In this document: positions 1 to 10,620 of the stretch, in pieces
Layout: every line of letters starts with the position of its first letter
Numbering within the stretch: the first letter of the stretch is position 1
NCBI GenBank assembly: GCA_032988165.1
Contig: JANTQF010000393.1
Coordinates: forward strand, 1 to 31,367
DNA length: 31,367 nucleotides
Direction: 5' to 3'
Source of the DNA: Emmonsiellopsis sp. PD_33
Lineage: Eukaryota > Ascomycota > Eurotiomycetes > Onygenales > Ajellomycetaceae
Translations under genes and position numbers: made by a program
Notes under the pieces: model-generated
Told to the model about the DNA's origin: nothing
Databases searched by the model: none
The model's input: only the letters and a program-made list of their open reading frames with translations

Positions 1-37
<37 letters not shown>

Positions 38-46
38 AGTAGTGGT
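1..46. repeat. (GTA)n trinucleotide microsatellite
   Basis: About twelve uninterrupted GTA/TAG units open the window and then decay into imperfect GTAG/GTGG copies to about position 58. The array may continue to the left of the window. It lies about 590 bp upstream of the CRIPT start codon and is probably neutral. Confidence 0.95.
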
Positions 47-62
47 GTAGGTAGGGTGGAAG

Positions 63-242
63 TAGGGTTAACTACAGGTCAACTACAGGTTAACTACAGG
101 TGAAATATTGATACAGGGAGTCAAGGGTGTGATAGACATTTAGCAGAGTTAACTGTCAAGTCTTAATTTACAGTGGTTAGCGTATAGTTTGCACTCAACC
201 GTCTGATCAAGTTGACTGTCAGTTGACCATCAGTTGACTGTT
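63..242. repeat. Seven copies of an 11-bp GTTRAC-core repeat, both orientations
   Basis: Reverse-oriented copies of AGTTRACCTGT lie in tandem at 63-73 (partial), 74-84 and 85-95. Forward copies are AGTTAACTGTC at 147-157, then a tandem trio at 210-220, 221-231 and 232-242 (AGTTGACTGTC, AGTTGACCATC, AGTTGACTGTT). All share the core GTTRAC and an 11-bp spacing inside each tandem. They sit 390-570 bp upstream of CRIPT, so they could be a minisatellite relic or a regulatory array. Confidence 0.75.
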
Positions 243-304
243 GGGCGATGGTTTTTCAGCGCCATTTATTTCCGGTATGGAGGCCCGAACTGTGGCTGAT
301 GCAT

Positions 305-314
305 CACGTGACAT
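305..314. promoter_or_regulatory. CACGTGACAT E-box-like site upstream of CRIPT
   Basis: CACGTG with the flank GACAT lies 325 bp before the CRIPT start. The same ten bases recur at 3663-3672 in the mL46 promoter. CACGTG is the core bound by Cbf1 and other bHLH factors in fungi; binding here is inferred. Confidence 0.4.
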
Positions 315-634
315 TAGTGGCGTATCAGCCACAGCTTCAACGTCATGGCAATTCCTGCATCTTCAATATCAATTGTATCCAACAAAACATCGAGATCGCC
401 AAGTCGGAGTTCAAAACACTTGTCGGTCTTCCGTCTGGAGCTGACCCTATCTTGTCTAAGCGTAATACTGCATACTTCGCCCTTCTAGTATCCACTATCG
501 GCCTCATTATCTCGCCACAACCAACTCTCTCCACATTCATCCTTCCCCTGAACAAGACAAGACAGGAGAAAGTGGGGGAATAGGCCGAACAACTTCATTA
601 CTGCCATCTACACCGTCTTAACCTCGTCCCCAAG

Positions 635-1568
635 ATGGTTTGCTCCAAATGTCAAAGGAAGCTCAAGAAGACGGAGCTCGCCACGCCCGCCGTGAAGCGG
701 AGGAATGATATGTACTACGGCTCTCCCAGCAGCACCGTTGGTGGCGGTGGCGATACGAAGAGCAGATCTTCCTCAGCGACGCTGGGGAATACTGGCATAT
801 CGAAGGTATGTAAACTATGTTTGATCTTTTACTTTAATATCCAATCGTCTGGGGTGTGGCTTCGTGTTTTGCCCAGCTTCTGTGCCGTTATCATTACTAT
901 CCCCCCGGCAAGCGCCGACAGACACCTTATTATTTCGCTGGTTGCAAGGACCAGTTGATATATCTACATCAAAGAAGCCTGGCGTGTGCAAGTGCGGCTG
1001 AAAAGTTGCCCTGCGGCGTTTATACATGTCTTGCCAGCCCTACAAGGCAACGGAATGCCCGCTCCGCCATGGATGGGCATCATTATGCCTCTTCTAGATA
1101 TAATCTAGGATCAGATAACAAAGGAATCTCCGGAGCCCTGAATGCTTGACCTTAACCTCATATCCTTTTCCTTACCCGTCACCCATCATTTCCACTCCCT
1201 GCAGTGTTGTCTGTTCCCCTACTAACCCCCAGAACCACAGAACAAACTCCTCAGCAACAAAGCCAAAAACCCCTATGCAGCCTACTCCAGCTCCTGCGAG
1301 TCATGCAAGGCAAAGACAGAGCAAGGTCGAAAATTCTGCCAACGCTGCGCGTACCAGAAGAATGGTATTTTCCGTGCTTTCCTGCTTCCCTGCTTCCCTT
1401 TTTCCCTATTTCCCCCAGCCCGTCCTCCGTGAACCTACTAGCTAACTAATGCGACGAATAGCCTGCGCAATGTGCGGCAAGAACCTAACTGCCGCGGCTT
1501 CGGGCACGAAGGGGGACTCGAAGAAGACCCAACCCGTCGTGCAGGCACAGAAGTTTAATTTGAAATGA
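635..1568 (+). CDS. CRIPT: CRIPT-family cysteine-rich protein
   Basis: Three exons (635-805, 1241-1364, 1462-1568) encode 133 residues. Introns start GTATGT and GTATTT, have ACTAAC and GCTAAC branch points, and end CACAG and AATAG; phases are 0 and 1. The protein starts MVCSKCQ (C3, C6), has a serine/glycine-rich linker, then CxxC pairs at C76/C79, C90/C93 and C100/C103 in the context CQRCAYQKNACAMCGK. This matches the CRIPT layout of paired zinc-binding cysteines, and the family is about 100-135 residues long. Human CRIPT was found as a PDZ-binding partner of PSD-95. Fungal copies lack that role as far as I know, and CRIPT proteins have been linked to the minor spliceosome in other eukaryotes. 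Intron 1 is long (435 bp). The gene is convergent with mL46. Confidence 0.93.
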
Positions 1569-2242
1569 TTGCTTGTCAAGTGAATGGTTTGATAATGCGG
1601 GATAGTTACAGGGTTACGGGTTAGGTATCAACATTTTGGTTGTGTTTATTTTTGGAACTAGAATTGGGCTGGATGGGTGGGTGTCTGTTTTAATTGCCCG
1701 ATGTGGAATGGATGGATGGGTGGTGAATGGCGTATGGTGTTTTTCAATCTTCACAGGGAGGATATCTTTGGTGTTTAGATACCATCTTGATTTATGTTAG
1801 GCTTTGGGTGCATAGATATACGCATCTGAATGAAATTGGTAGTTAATCAACGGGCCAATCCGCGAGGCCCATCGCTCTATTTTATATTATCCCTCTCCCC
1901 CTTTTTACGAGGCACATGTCATGTCGGGCGATGGAAAATGGGGAGATAACGGAAGAGGAAGAGGAAAACCAGATCTTAATCAAATTCTACATATCTAATT
2001 ATACAGAGAGTTGCACACATATATAAACAAAACAAGTAAGGAGAAATAAAATAAAATAGGAAGAGGGGCCGTGCTCCCTCACTCCAACAAACCAACCATC
2101 CATCCATCTTCCGAAAAATCAACAAAACATGTCTAGAGAGCATCGGAGAACAATATACAACTTGTCCAACCAAAACGCCTCCTGACACACCACCAATCCC
2201 ATTTCCCGATCGAAACGGACCTCACCTCAACCTCAGCCTCCC
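1569..2242. other. Convergent 3' region between CRIPT and mL46
   Basis: Holds the two facing 3' UTRs. TGGA-rich imperfect repeats lie at about 1671-1725 and an A-rich block at 2020-2060. The short reverse frame at 1976-2188 has no recognisable domain. Confidence 0.6.
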
Positions 2243-3480
2243 CTATCTTTCCGCCAACATATCCCTCACACTACTCCAATACTGCGGCAACACAAACTTC
2301 GAAATTTCATCCTTTGCCAACCACTTAAAGTCGACAATATTCTCCATATTCCCTTCCAGATCCGCCTGGCCGGCCATGATGCGGCCTTTGAGGAAGAAGG
2401 TCTTCTCGCCCAGTAGCTCGACGCCCGGTTCGATCTGCTTCGGGCGCCGCGCTTTGTACACTTGGTGGCCGATCGGATGGTAACCAACCATCCAGGTGTT
2501 CATGTTAGGACCGGCGGATTGCAGGAGAGCTCGTTCGGCACCCTAAATGTCGTTTTTGTTAGATGGTTTGTAAGACGGTTGCGACGTGCGGAGCAGAATA
2601 ACAAGGACATCAAAAAGAAAATAACAAGTAAACGGGAGTGGGAGAACATACCAATCTTAACGTTTCTTTCTCCTGCAACTTCACATGGGGAAACCTCCAA
2701 AACCCATCCTGGCCCCCCTTCAACCCCTTGTCCGCCTTAACCTTAACAAGCAAATACAACGTCCGATCAAGCAACCGATCCAAACTCCTCTGATCCCCCT
2801 TGAGATCCGCCTCCGTCACCCTCGGCAGCGGACGGGGCACCTCATCCTTCTTCCCCTCTCCCTCATCAATCTCCGTGGCCCCCTTGCCCTCCGCATCCTT
2901 CACCAGCGCATTAATCTGATGCTCAGGCTCCGACTCGACCGCGCCGACCAGCAACTCGTCATTCCACGCCTCCTCGCCGTAGGCGTTGTACTTCCCGATA
3001 TCCCTCGAGGGCGTCTGGCGCTCTTTGACCTTGCGCTTCCAGTCGACGTCGCCGGGGGTGTCGCGCTTGAAGTAGAAGTAGCGGGTGAAGGGGAGGGCGA
3101 GGCGGTCGTTTAGGCGGCGCTGGTAGAAGTAAAAGGCCTTTTCGAAGGCGGTCAGTTCCCGTGTCAGGCGTGGCGCGCGGGAGAGGACGATGCCGGCGTT
3201 GATGTTGTATTTTTGTGCGAGTGCGGTGGAGGTAGCTTGGGGGGTGGTTGTGTCGGGGTTTGTCGAGGAGGAGGGGGTAGCGGTTTCTGTGGTCGCGGCG
3301 GCGGTGGAATATCCGCGGCGACTGAGGGTTTCCTGGCAGCTTCTGCACACGGCGGAGTCGAATGTTGAGGGCCCTATATCGGTTTGAATTAGCATATACT
3401 GGTGCTATGGGATAGCGGGAAAAGCTTCACGTACTCAACAGCGTAGCAACACGCCTGGCGCCATTGGTTCCGGCAGACAT
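2243..3480 (-). CDS. mrpl17: Mitochondrial large-subunit ribosomal protein mL46 (yeast Mrpl17 family)
   Basis: Three exons on the minus strand (3480-3435, 3373-2652, 2542-2243) give 355 residues. The small first exon ends at a GTACGT donor (61-nt intron) and adds MSAGTNGARRVATLL, a basic, acid-free start typical of a mitochondrial presequence. The second intron (109 nt) opens GTATGT. The family block NINAGIVLSRAPRLTRELTAF begins near residue 72, followed by FYFYQRRLND. The C-terminal third (about 257-355) is the Nudix-like fold: LYLLVKVKAD, then TWMVGYHPIGH, FFLKGRI and DFKWLAKDEI. The fold is not expected to be catalytic in the ribosomal family. An internal ATG at 3395 would skip exon 1 and lies inside the first intron, so I prefer 3480. 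Confidence 0.9.
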
Positions 3481-4118
3481 TCTCCCCGGATTCTATGGAC
3501 GCCAATTGATAGCTGCTGACTGTCCGGTGTGGTGGTGGTTGCGAGCGGCGGGTTGTGTCTTCAACGTCAACTTCTTCTCCGTCGACCAAAATCTGAAAAA
3601 ATGTAGATGCTTGGATTGGAGTTCCTGGGCTTGGCGCGCTAGTCCCATTACAGGTTAGTGTCCACGTGACATCACTTCACATATATCAACGCGAAATTTT
3701 CCGCGTCTGCTTTTCCTCTTTCTTCTTCAACCTTATGGCGCGAATCCTTATCATCAATTGCTTCCTTTTTGCCTCCAAAGCTGTTGATCATTTAGTAGTG
3801 CCCAGAAGAAAGATGTTTCGTCATTGCGGTCAATTTTCGCTAGCGGTACCTTCTTTGTCCAAGGTGTACGGTTAGATAGCTACTGCATACATATCGCACT
3901 GGATTTGTGTGGTTCTTTGCGATTTGGGGCTTGCTGGGAAGCTGTGCCTCCTGCGATTAACTAGCTTGTTAGTTTCTTCCTAGCTGTCTAATAATTCAAG
4001 TTAAATACATGATGCAATTTCTTTCTCAATCTCAAGGTTGTCAAACTTGACCAGGCTAACGCGCCGTTGCCCCCAAGGCGCAAGGATGACTATCATATTT
4101 TCATACCATACCATCATA
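3481..4118. other. Gap between mL46 start and PARN-like 3' end
   Basis: Carries the mL46 promoter and the PARN-like 3' UTR. CACGTGACAT at 3663-3672 lies 183 bp upstream of the mL46 ATG. Forward open frames at 3464-3875 have no recognisable domain. Confidence 0.55.
3663..3672. promoter_or_regulatory. CACGTGACAT site upstream of mL46
   Basis: An identical ten-base copy of the site upstream of CRIPT, placed 183 bp before the mL46 start codon. The core is a CACGTG palindrome. A bHLH (Cbf1-type) regulator is the usual expectation; no binding evidence is available here. Confidence 0.4.
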
Positions 4119-6204
4119 TCATATCACCAACTCCCCTCCTCTCACATCACAGTCCAGGTCACAGACTTCCTCCACGGTCCCAAAAACTCGAAGCTTGTTT
4201 CCATAAATCTTCCAGAACTCGTCCGAGAATCGGGGAATTAACTGGGCACCCTTGTGTTTATGCCCGCCCGCGCCTTTGATTAGAAGCCTCCGGAATGGTG
4301 AATTTGGGTCTAGATCTGCCAATTGACTTCCAACGCTGCCATCCAGGCCATCGCGTTTTGGTGGGGTAGAGAAGAGCGATCGTATCCGCTCGAATTCGCT
4401 TTCCTCATTCCAGTTCACTGGCGTTTGTTTCGCAACGGCTCGGCTGGTAGGTTTCTTGTTTTCACTCTTGTATGTACCGTTGTGATGTGGTTCATGAAAA
4501 TGTAGAAAGTTATTATGATTGTTCTCAATAGAGCCTGCCGTCGATCTTGTAGGGGTCGGGGCGACGGTGGACAAAATCGAGTCTGCTCTGGTAGTGCGCT
4601 GAACTGTCAATGATCCCCAAGAATCTGGACGGGAAAGTGATTCACCTCCGTGCAATTGCGCGGATAGCCTAATCAACACTTTCGCTGTAAGCAAGCTATC
4701 GTAACCAGCCTCGTGGAGTGGCTTATCGTCAAGATATTTGTCATGTTCCGGGTCAATAGCTTCAAACATAGTATTAGCGGCAATGTCTTCTCTTTTTTTC
4801 AAGCCAAAGCGGGACATACAAATTTTTGGTAACTTCCGATGCGCCAGACTGTCGTTGATTTCGATCAACGAGGATGAGGGGTTTGTCGATGAACACTTGT
4901 GCGTCGCCATGTACTTGGTATCAATGACTAGTGGGAATAGAGCGTGGATGGCTTCCCGGAAATCCTCGAGTCGGTCTGGCAAATCTCCAATGAAGCACTT
5001 GTAGAAGTTAATAAGGTCTGTGAACAAGTTATGCCCAACTAGAACAGGTCTTCTGCGCTTCAGCTTTGACTGTAAGTCCCTTGAGTACTGCAATAAGGAG
5101 GATTTTCCATCAGCATGTGTGGAATTAGGGCAACCCATAAATATGTTGGGGTCTATATTTGAGAGATCGCCCCCAACTAATCCTTCAACAACCCAGCGGA
5201 AGCCAGTCTGTTGGACGATTTTCTCTTGAAGAGATCTTGACTTGTCATGACGGAAATACTCCTCACGTTGTTTATCATATGGGATAATCTGAATGAAGGT
5301 GGATCGTCCAATTGAAACGAGATCAGGATACTCGGCACGAACCAGCTGATGGATAAGGCGCTTTTGGAAATTGTTCACAGTCCCAATTCCGGGTACATAA
5401 GGCTGGCTTGGGTCACTCGCTGCGCTAGGTTCCGGGATGTTGAGGTATCCTTCATTATCCTTCCACTTGTTAGCGGTAATCATAAAAAAGTAAAAGGTCA
5501 AAATGGCATACTCCTGTCTTATTAACCCAAGCGTCGATCAAACGGCGAACCTCGTTCAAAAACTCCACCGACTCCGCGTCCATATCTTGGAGTTTTATAG
5601 CCGCAACCGTTGCCCTGTTATGCTCCTTCTCTGCGAGATTCACAATTGCCGTTGTTTCTTCCAACCGCGAGAGGTATGGTAATCCGTCTGTGAACGGCGC
5701 ATCCATGCGGAAGCCGTTCTTCATCAAAAAATGGACAGCTTATTCTTTCAGCAAGATGCCAGGCTTGATAAATGCTTCTTATTGACGAAATGGGAATACA
5801 GACCACTACTCTGATATGACCATCGCCTTTCCACTCCCAGCTTCGGATCTAGCACTGGATTCAGGTAGAGATTGTAAGGTCGCAACAAAAATGTCCCTAG
5901 AGTTCGTTTAGCATATGGATTGGCAGGTACTCGAAAAAGTAGCATGCTAACCAGTCTCGGTGTCCTCCCTAGCAAAGGTCAGACCAATCTGAAGGACCTG
6001 ATAGGCTTCAGCAGCGCCCTTGGCCTCCTCGTATTTCGCCTGTAGGGTCTGTTTCCCTCGGGACGAGCCATTGCCTGGGGTAGCCCCGGGTTGTCTGGTG
6101 CCAATTCCAGAAAACTCCAGGTCCAGGGCAACAAACGACGATCCGGCCAGGTCCTCGAGGAGCCGTGGGAGAGCTTGATTGAAGGACTGTCTGGTCACGT
6201 CCAT
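4119..6204 (-). CDS. PARN/CAF1-family DEDDh 3' exoribonuclease
   Basis: Four exons (6204-5952, 5896-5804, 5738-5512, 5465-4119; introns 55, 65 and 46 nt) encode 639 residues. I start at the ATG of MDVTRQSF because the longer frame begins at a TTG. Catalytic residues of a DEDDh nuclease are visible: FVALDLEFSGI gives D28 and E30, VLVGHNLFTDL gives D341, and HEAGYDSL gives H442 and D447. The order and the long insert between motifs I and II match PARN and its relatives (fission yeast Triman, animal PNLDC1) rather than short POP2/CAF1. The expected activity is 3'-to-5' trimming of poly(A) or small-RNA 3' ends. The region after about residue 480 is polar and low in complexity until a conserved-looking end (SDEFWKIYGNKLRVFGT). 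It shares a 602-bp divergent promoter with the Pex26-like gene. Confidence 0.88.
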
Positions 6205-6806
6205 GTTGAGCAAACAAGTCGTAGGGTCAGACAAAGTACTATGAAAGAAAGAGGCACATATGAAGAAAGGAGAGCTGGGCTCTCTTGTGCTGCTAGTTCA
6301 GAATGAAACAAGAAGAAGAGAGAAAGAATGTTATCACAGAGAAGGCCAATGTGAAGTAGTCCTAGGTTAATTGTCGGTCAGTGTTGGTAATCAAACACAG
6401 CATAGAAGATTGCTTAGTACTTCATTCAATGACAAGCAAGATGCAGTGAAGTGAATGTTGGACATTGTCAGCAGTATACAATAGGGAGAGACTGGCACTG
6501 TTAGCAAACAGCCATCACTGCAAGAGATGCCATTCCCACTGCCATTGACCAGGAATGAGATGAGATGATGCAGTGTGGTTCAAGTTTGATAAGGAGAAAG
6601 GAGAAGGGGAGAAGAGCCGCATTATGTCATCGGCCGGTCAGGTGCAGCGGAGATCCCGTGATCCGCAGCCGGCCGAGGCTAAACCCCCAGACCAGATGAA
6701 GCTGCCGACAACATCTCATTCTTCACGGTTGATATCTGCTTCTGCTGCGTATCTTACTCTTAATCTCACCGCTATTGGATACCGGATTGATAGAGAGACT
6801 CGCATA
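6205..6806. other. Divergent promoter, PARN-like and Pex26-like genes
   Basis: 602 bp between the two start codons. It holds purine-rich tracts (GAAAGAAAGA) near 6240-6330 and an interrupted dyad CGGCCGG at 6631-6637 with CCGGCCG at 6669-6675. The forward frame from 6573 continues in frame into the peroxin but its first 78 codons look like 5' UTR. Confidence 0.55.
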
Positions 6807-8221
6807 ATGTCAGAAAACGGAACCCGCCGCTCCTCCAAACCCCCTCGCCTCTCCGCATCCACCTCCTCGCTCTCCCTCTCCTCCTCCAAACACATATCTC
6901 AGGTCTACAAGCATTCCTCCCAGCTATTCCTCACGCGGCGCCTTCAAGAATCCCTTGCCGCCATTGAACCTATAATCACTCCTCTCTCCGCGCAAGATGA
7001 TCAGCAGGGTGACCTTGCGCCAATTGCTACAGCTTCTAGCAATCTGCGCATAAAGGTGTGGAACTTGTATATCTCTATTCTTAATGCCGTTGTCGAGCTT
7101 GGTGCCGAGGAGGGACGGAAGCAGTTTGGACACAAGGAGTGGAAAGCCCTAGCATCCAAGGTCCGTGATGGCCAGCTTTGGGATACAATCTCCCAGGTGG
7201 GATACCAGGGCCGGGACGGCTCTATAGATGCGGACGTCGTTTATAACATGTGAGTGTCTGATTAGGAATATAAAGGGAGGATTCGTATAGCAGCACTAAC
7301 ATCAAATTGTCCCATAGCGCTACTCTTATTCTCACCCATTCCCCATCGCAAACCCTAAACCAGCAGCGCCTCGAATCCTACCTATCTTCCTACAGCCAAC
7401 CAGATCTAGACATCGCTGCTCACCTCGAAAGCTCCTCGCCAGGAAAGAGAAAGCACCGATCAAATGGCACAGACACTCCCAAAGACCTCTCCGCGCGGGT
7501 TCGGATATTAGAACTCTTCACCCTACACGTCCTCCCCCGCAACGACGAATGGGACTACGCCAAAGAATTCGTAAGCCTAAGCGAAGTTCTAGACGACGAG
7601 CGCAAAGAGGCATTTCTCCAAACCCTCGATAACCTCCGCGAAGAGAAAGAACGAGGCGCCCAACGCGCCGCAGAGCTCCAGCGAGAAAAGGAGGCGGAAC
7701 TAGAGCGCCAGAGACAAGCCGAGGAACAGAGGAAACTAACCGAGCAACAAAAGGCCGCAGCGGCGGAGAAGTCACATCTCAGCAAGGCAGTAAACGGCCA
7801 CAGAAGAACAAGTAGTGAAGTTGACTATGGAATCGAAAAGGGGAATCCAACCGCCGGCTCCGCCTCCTCCAACAAGACGCGGAATCTAAAACCTGCAACC
7901 AAGACAGGCGCCAGAGCATCGACGACCAGCCGATCAACCGAGCCACCATCCAAACAGGTCAAGAAGGCCGATAAGTCAAGGCCTGTTGTCCTCCGGCAGT
8001 TACGCATGCTAGGTAATTTACTCGTCATGATGGTGAAGAATATGGGACGGTCGATGTCTGCGAATCCGCTGTCGTTTCTGCGCACGTTGTTGGTTGTCAT
8101 CGGGGCGCTGATGGCGCTTAGTCGGGCGGATGTGCGGGATCGGATTCGACGCGTGACGAATTCCGGATGGCAAAAGGTCAGGGGGACGGTGGGGATGGGG
8201 GTTAAGGTTAGTTATATATAG
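6807..8221 (+). CDS. pex26: Pex26-like tail-anchored peroxin (probable)
   Basis: Two exons (6807-7249, 7318-8221) with a 68-nt intron (GTGAGT donor, CACTAAC branch, CATAG acceptor) encode 448 residues. I start at MSENGTRRSS; an in-frame extension upstream is polar and unlike the rest. Residues about 27-145 are helical (HISQVYKHSSQLFLTRRL, LRIKVWNLYISILNAVVEL). About 240-310 form a highly charged, probably coiled segment (REEKERGAQRAAELQREKEA). A hydrophobic segment near residues 400-418 (FLRTLLVVIGALMALSRA) is followed by a short basic tail. This layout, one C-terminal membrane anchor after a helical cytosolic part, fits fungal Pex26/Pex15, the membrane dock for the Pex1-Pex6 ATPases in peroxisomal receptor recycling. 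The assignment rests on architecture and recalled resemblance, so an unrelated tail-anchored protein is possible. Confidence 0.6.
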
Positions 8222-8927
8222 TGATGATTCAGGGGGCTGTGGGGGTCTGGCGGGGCTACTGGAGAGAGGGGATTTGTTTCGTTTGTATATTACCAACATC
8301 ACAGACTTGCTTTGGTTTTGGATAAGGGTGTTTGTTTTGCGCAGTTCTATTCCCTCTGAACGTATTTCTTCTTTTTCTTTCCTTTCCTTTCCTTTACCCC
8401 TTCTGCCCCTTTTGGTTGGTTCTTTTTTACTTTCCGTTCATTCCCTTGGACACGAAAGGGGTTTGGTTATCCCATACATACATACATCCATACACCCACA
8501 TACCCAGTCTCGCTATTTTACTGAAGAGGGCAAGGCTAGGGGATATTCTTTTTCACTTCAATTAGATTAGACGAAAATCACAGGGGAGTAACTATCCAAT
8601 GAATAATGTCATAAACAACCCGTGTCCCCGCAACTGTCTAAACGATCTATTTCTATATTATTAAAGTAGTTAAAAAAAGGGGAAGTTCAAGCTGCTGTTT
8701 TTCAATCGAGCCTTGGATCCGCATCCCTTGGTTCGTTATGCAACCCATACCGTAACTCCCGTTAAAAGAAAGGAGGGGATAAAGCAGAAAGCGAGTGCAA
8801 AAGGAGATAAAAATAACTTTTAATCCATCATCCCTCATCTGTCATCCATCATCCCATCATTTGACATGAACATAAAGGCGCTTGAAAAAAAAAAAGGAGA
8901 ATTACCCAATCTATCCAATCTATCCAC
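8222..8927. other. Convergent gap after Pex26-like and Rch1-like genes
   Basis: Holds two facing 3' UTRs. There is a pyrimidine-rich tract (CTTTCC runs) at 8365-8430, a CATA-type microsatellite at about 8473-8500 and an A-tract at 8886-8897. No gene is seen. Confidence 0.6.
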
Positions 8928-10514
8928 TCAACCATTCCCCTCTATCATTTTGTCCTCCTTTCCAATAATCCCATCATCCGCCCCCCCCGGTCCCATAACC
9001 ATCTCCTCATCCGTCACGCCACTTACTCTCACACCACCATTCCTATCCCCATTCATGCGCTCCCTTCCTTCGCCATCTCCCTTCTCCACATCCACATCCG
9101 CATTCTCACCTCCGTTCCGCATTTCCCGCTTCTTCCCACCCTCCTCCTCCCCCTCCATTCTCCCCTTCCACCGCCGGAACAAATAAACCATAAAATGCGC
9201 ACAAAAGATCTGCTCGGTCGTATACAAGATAACAGGCACAGACAGCTTCGCGAGCGGCTGCAGGTCCACATTCGGATACATAGCGTAGAGCAAGGGGAGC
9301 CCGAGGCCGGTAGTCTTCGCGGGCCCGCAGAAGCAGATCGCGATTGTTTCGCGGGGTGGGGTTTGCTTTATGATGTGTTTGTGGATGGTGTGTAGGAGGG
9401 ATTTTGCTTTTTGGGTCTTTTTGGATTTTGTAGGTGTGGGTGGATCTAGATCTGGGGTGGCGAGGAGGGAGGAGGGTGGGTAGGCGATTACGAAACTTAT
9501 GCCTGTAAGGAATAGGTAGAGGAATATGTTGAGGAGGACGGTGAGGGCGATGGTTTGAGGCGTTAAGGTGTCAAGGGCGTGGGTAGCGAAACATGTTGAG
9601 AAGCCGGACCTATTTGGTGGGTGTTTGTGGTTAGATAGGGGGATGTTTTTGATAAGTAACTGAAACCCCCTGCGGATAGCACCTTTACCATCCACATCTC
9701 AAGTGTATCGATGCATAGGTACATATTCCTCGAATTCCAAACACAACAGAGAGAGAGTCACTCACCAAACCAGAAATACCAAACATGCAGTAGCGACCTT
9801 CCCCAAATACAGCTTCTGCAGCACCCACGCGGTCCTCTCCGCCCACATAAATCGGATGAACTGCCCAAGCACCAACGGTAAAAGCACAGACAGTCCCAAC
9901 CCCCTAAACACGCCGGTGTACATTGTTCCCAGATCTCCGTTTGATTCACGCCATATATCATACGCCTGCGATTTCGGCAACAGCGCCACCGCCCAGCCAG
10001 GGGTGATAAATGGACCGGACATATTTGCGATAAAGACCTCTACCAGGGCTGCCGCCTCGTCACCTCCCGCTGCCCTGGTCATCACGACATTCGAAGCAAT
10101 TGTCGTCGGCAAGCACGCCAGTAGGATATAGCCGGCCAACACGGCTTTGTCTATTTTCCCACTAGGGTCCGTAGCATCGATTAGCCGTACAATTGCGTAC
10201 ATTAGGGCTGGGATGAGGAGGAATGATATTCCCTGGACTTGCAGATGGAGACGGTAGTTCAACATGTGCGTGACGAGTTTATCTCTGGGGATTGAAAGGC
10301 CGCTAATGAGGAAGATGATGGCCACGGCACCGTAAAGGATAGAATATTCGGCCTTGATGATACCGCCATGTCTGGCAACTTCAGGGAAGAAGTAGGCGAG
10401 TAGGCAGACTACTCCAAAGCAGAAGAGCAGCCATTGGTGCAGGATAAATTTGAGGACGGTTATGCCGAAGGGTTTCTTGGTCTCTGTTGAGGGAGAAACT
10501 GTTTCGGTCCCCAT
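8928..10514 (-). CDS. rch1: Rch1/SLC10A7-type SBF-like membrane transporter
   Basis: Two exons (10514-9766, 9609-8928; 156-nt intron, GTGAGT donor, ATCTAAC branch, AATAG acceptor) encode 476 residues. A short polar N-terminus is followed by about nine or ten hydrophobic segments with family landmarks: FGVVCLLAYFFPEVARHGG, SGLSIPRDKL, LACLPTTIASNVVMTRAAGG and ICFCGPAKTTGLGLPLLYAM. This is the bile-acid:sodium-symporter-like branch containing human SLC10A7 and yeast/Candida Rch1, which is known as a plasma-membrane negative regulator of calcium influx rather than a bile-acid carrier. The last 80 or so residues are a highly charged Gly/Glu/Arg-rich cytosolic tail, longer than the core needs. A TATA-like box lies about 100 bp upstream. 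Confidence 0.88.
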
Positions 10515-10610
10515 ATTTGGAGTCGATATCGGGGTTGTTCTACCGGTCCGTTGATGACTGATAACAATGGGGCTTAGGAGCTAGCTTTTCATCAGGAAAT
10601 AGAGAAGTAG

Positions 10611-10620
10611 TATTTATATA
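10611..10620 (-). promoter_or_regulatory. TATA-like box of the Rch1-type gene
   Basis: TATATAAATA read on the minus strand, 97-106 bp upstream of the start codon at 10514. Position and sequence fit a core promoter element, though fungal TATA boxes are often dispensable. Confidence 0.45.

Larger units (their letters stand above)
1..634. other. Upstream region of CRIPT
   Basis: This stretch holds the microsatellite, the GTTRAC repeats and a palindromic CACGTG at 305-310 inside CACGTGACAT. Open frames at 241-583 show no recognisable domain and no convincing splice partner, so I take them as chance frames in promoter or 5' UTR sequence. Confidence 0.6.

Noticed and set aside
241..583. Overlapping forward and reverse frames of 67-111 residues upstream of CRIPT
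   Set aside because: No domain, no signal peptide, no convincing splice partners, and they overlap promoter repeats and the E-box.
2685..3113. 142-residue forward frame rich in Leu, Arg and Pro
   Set aside because: It is antisense to mL46, which has clear family motifs on the other strand.
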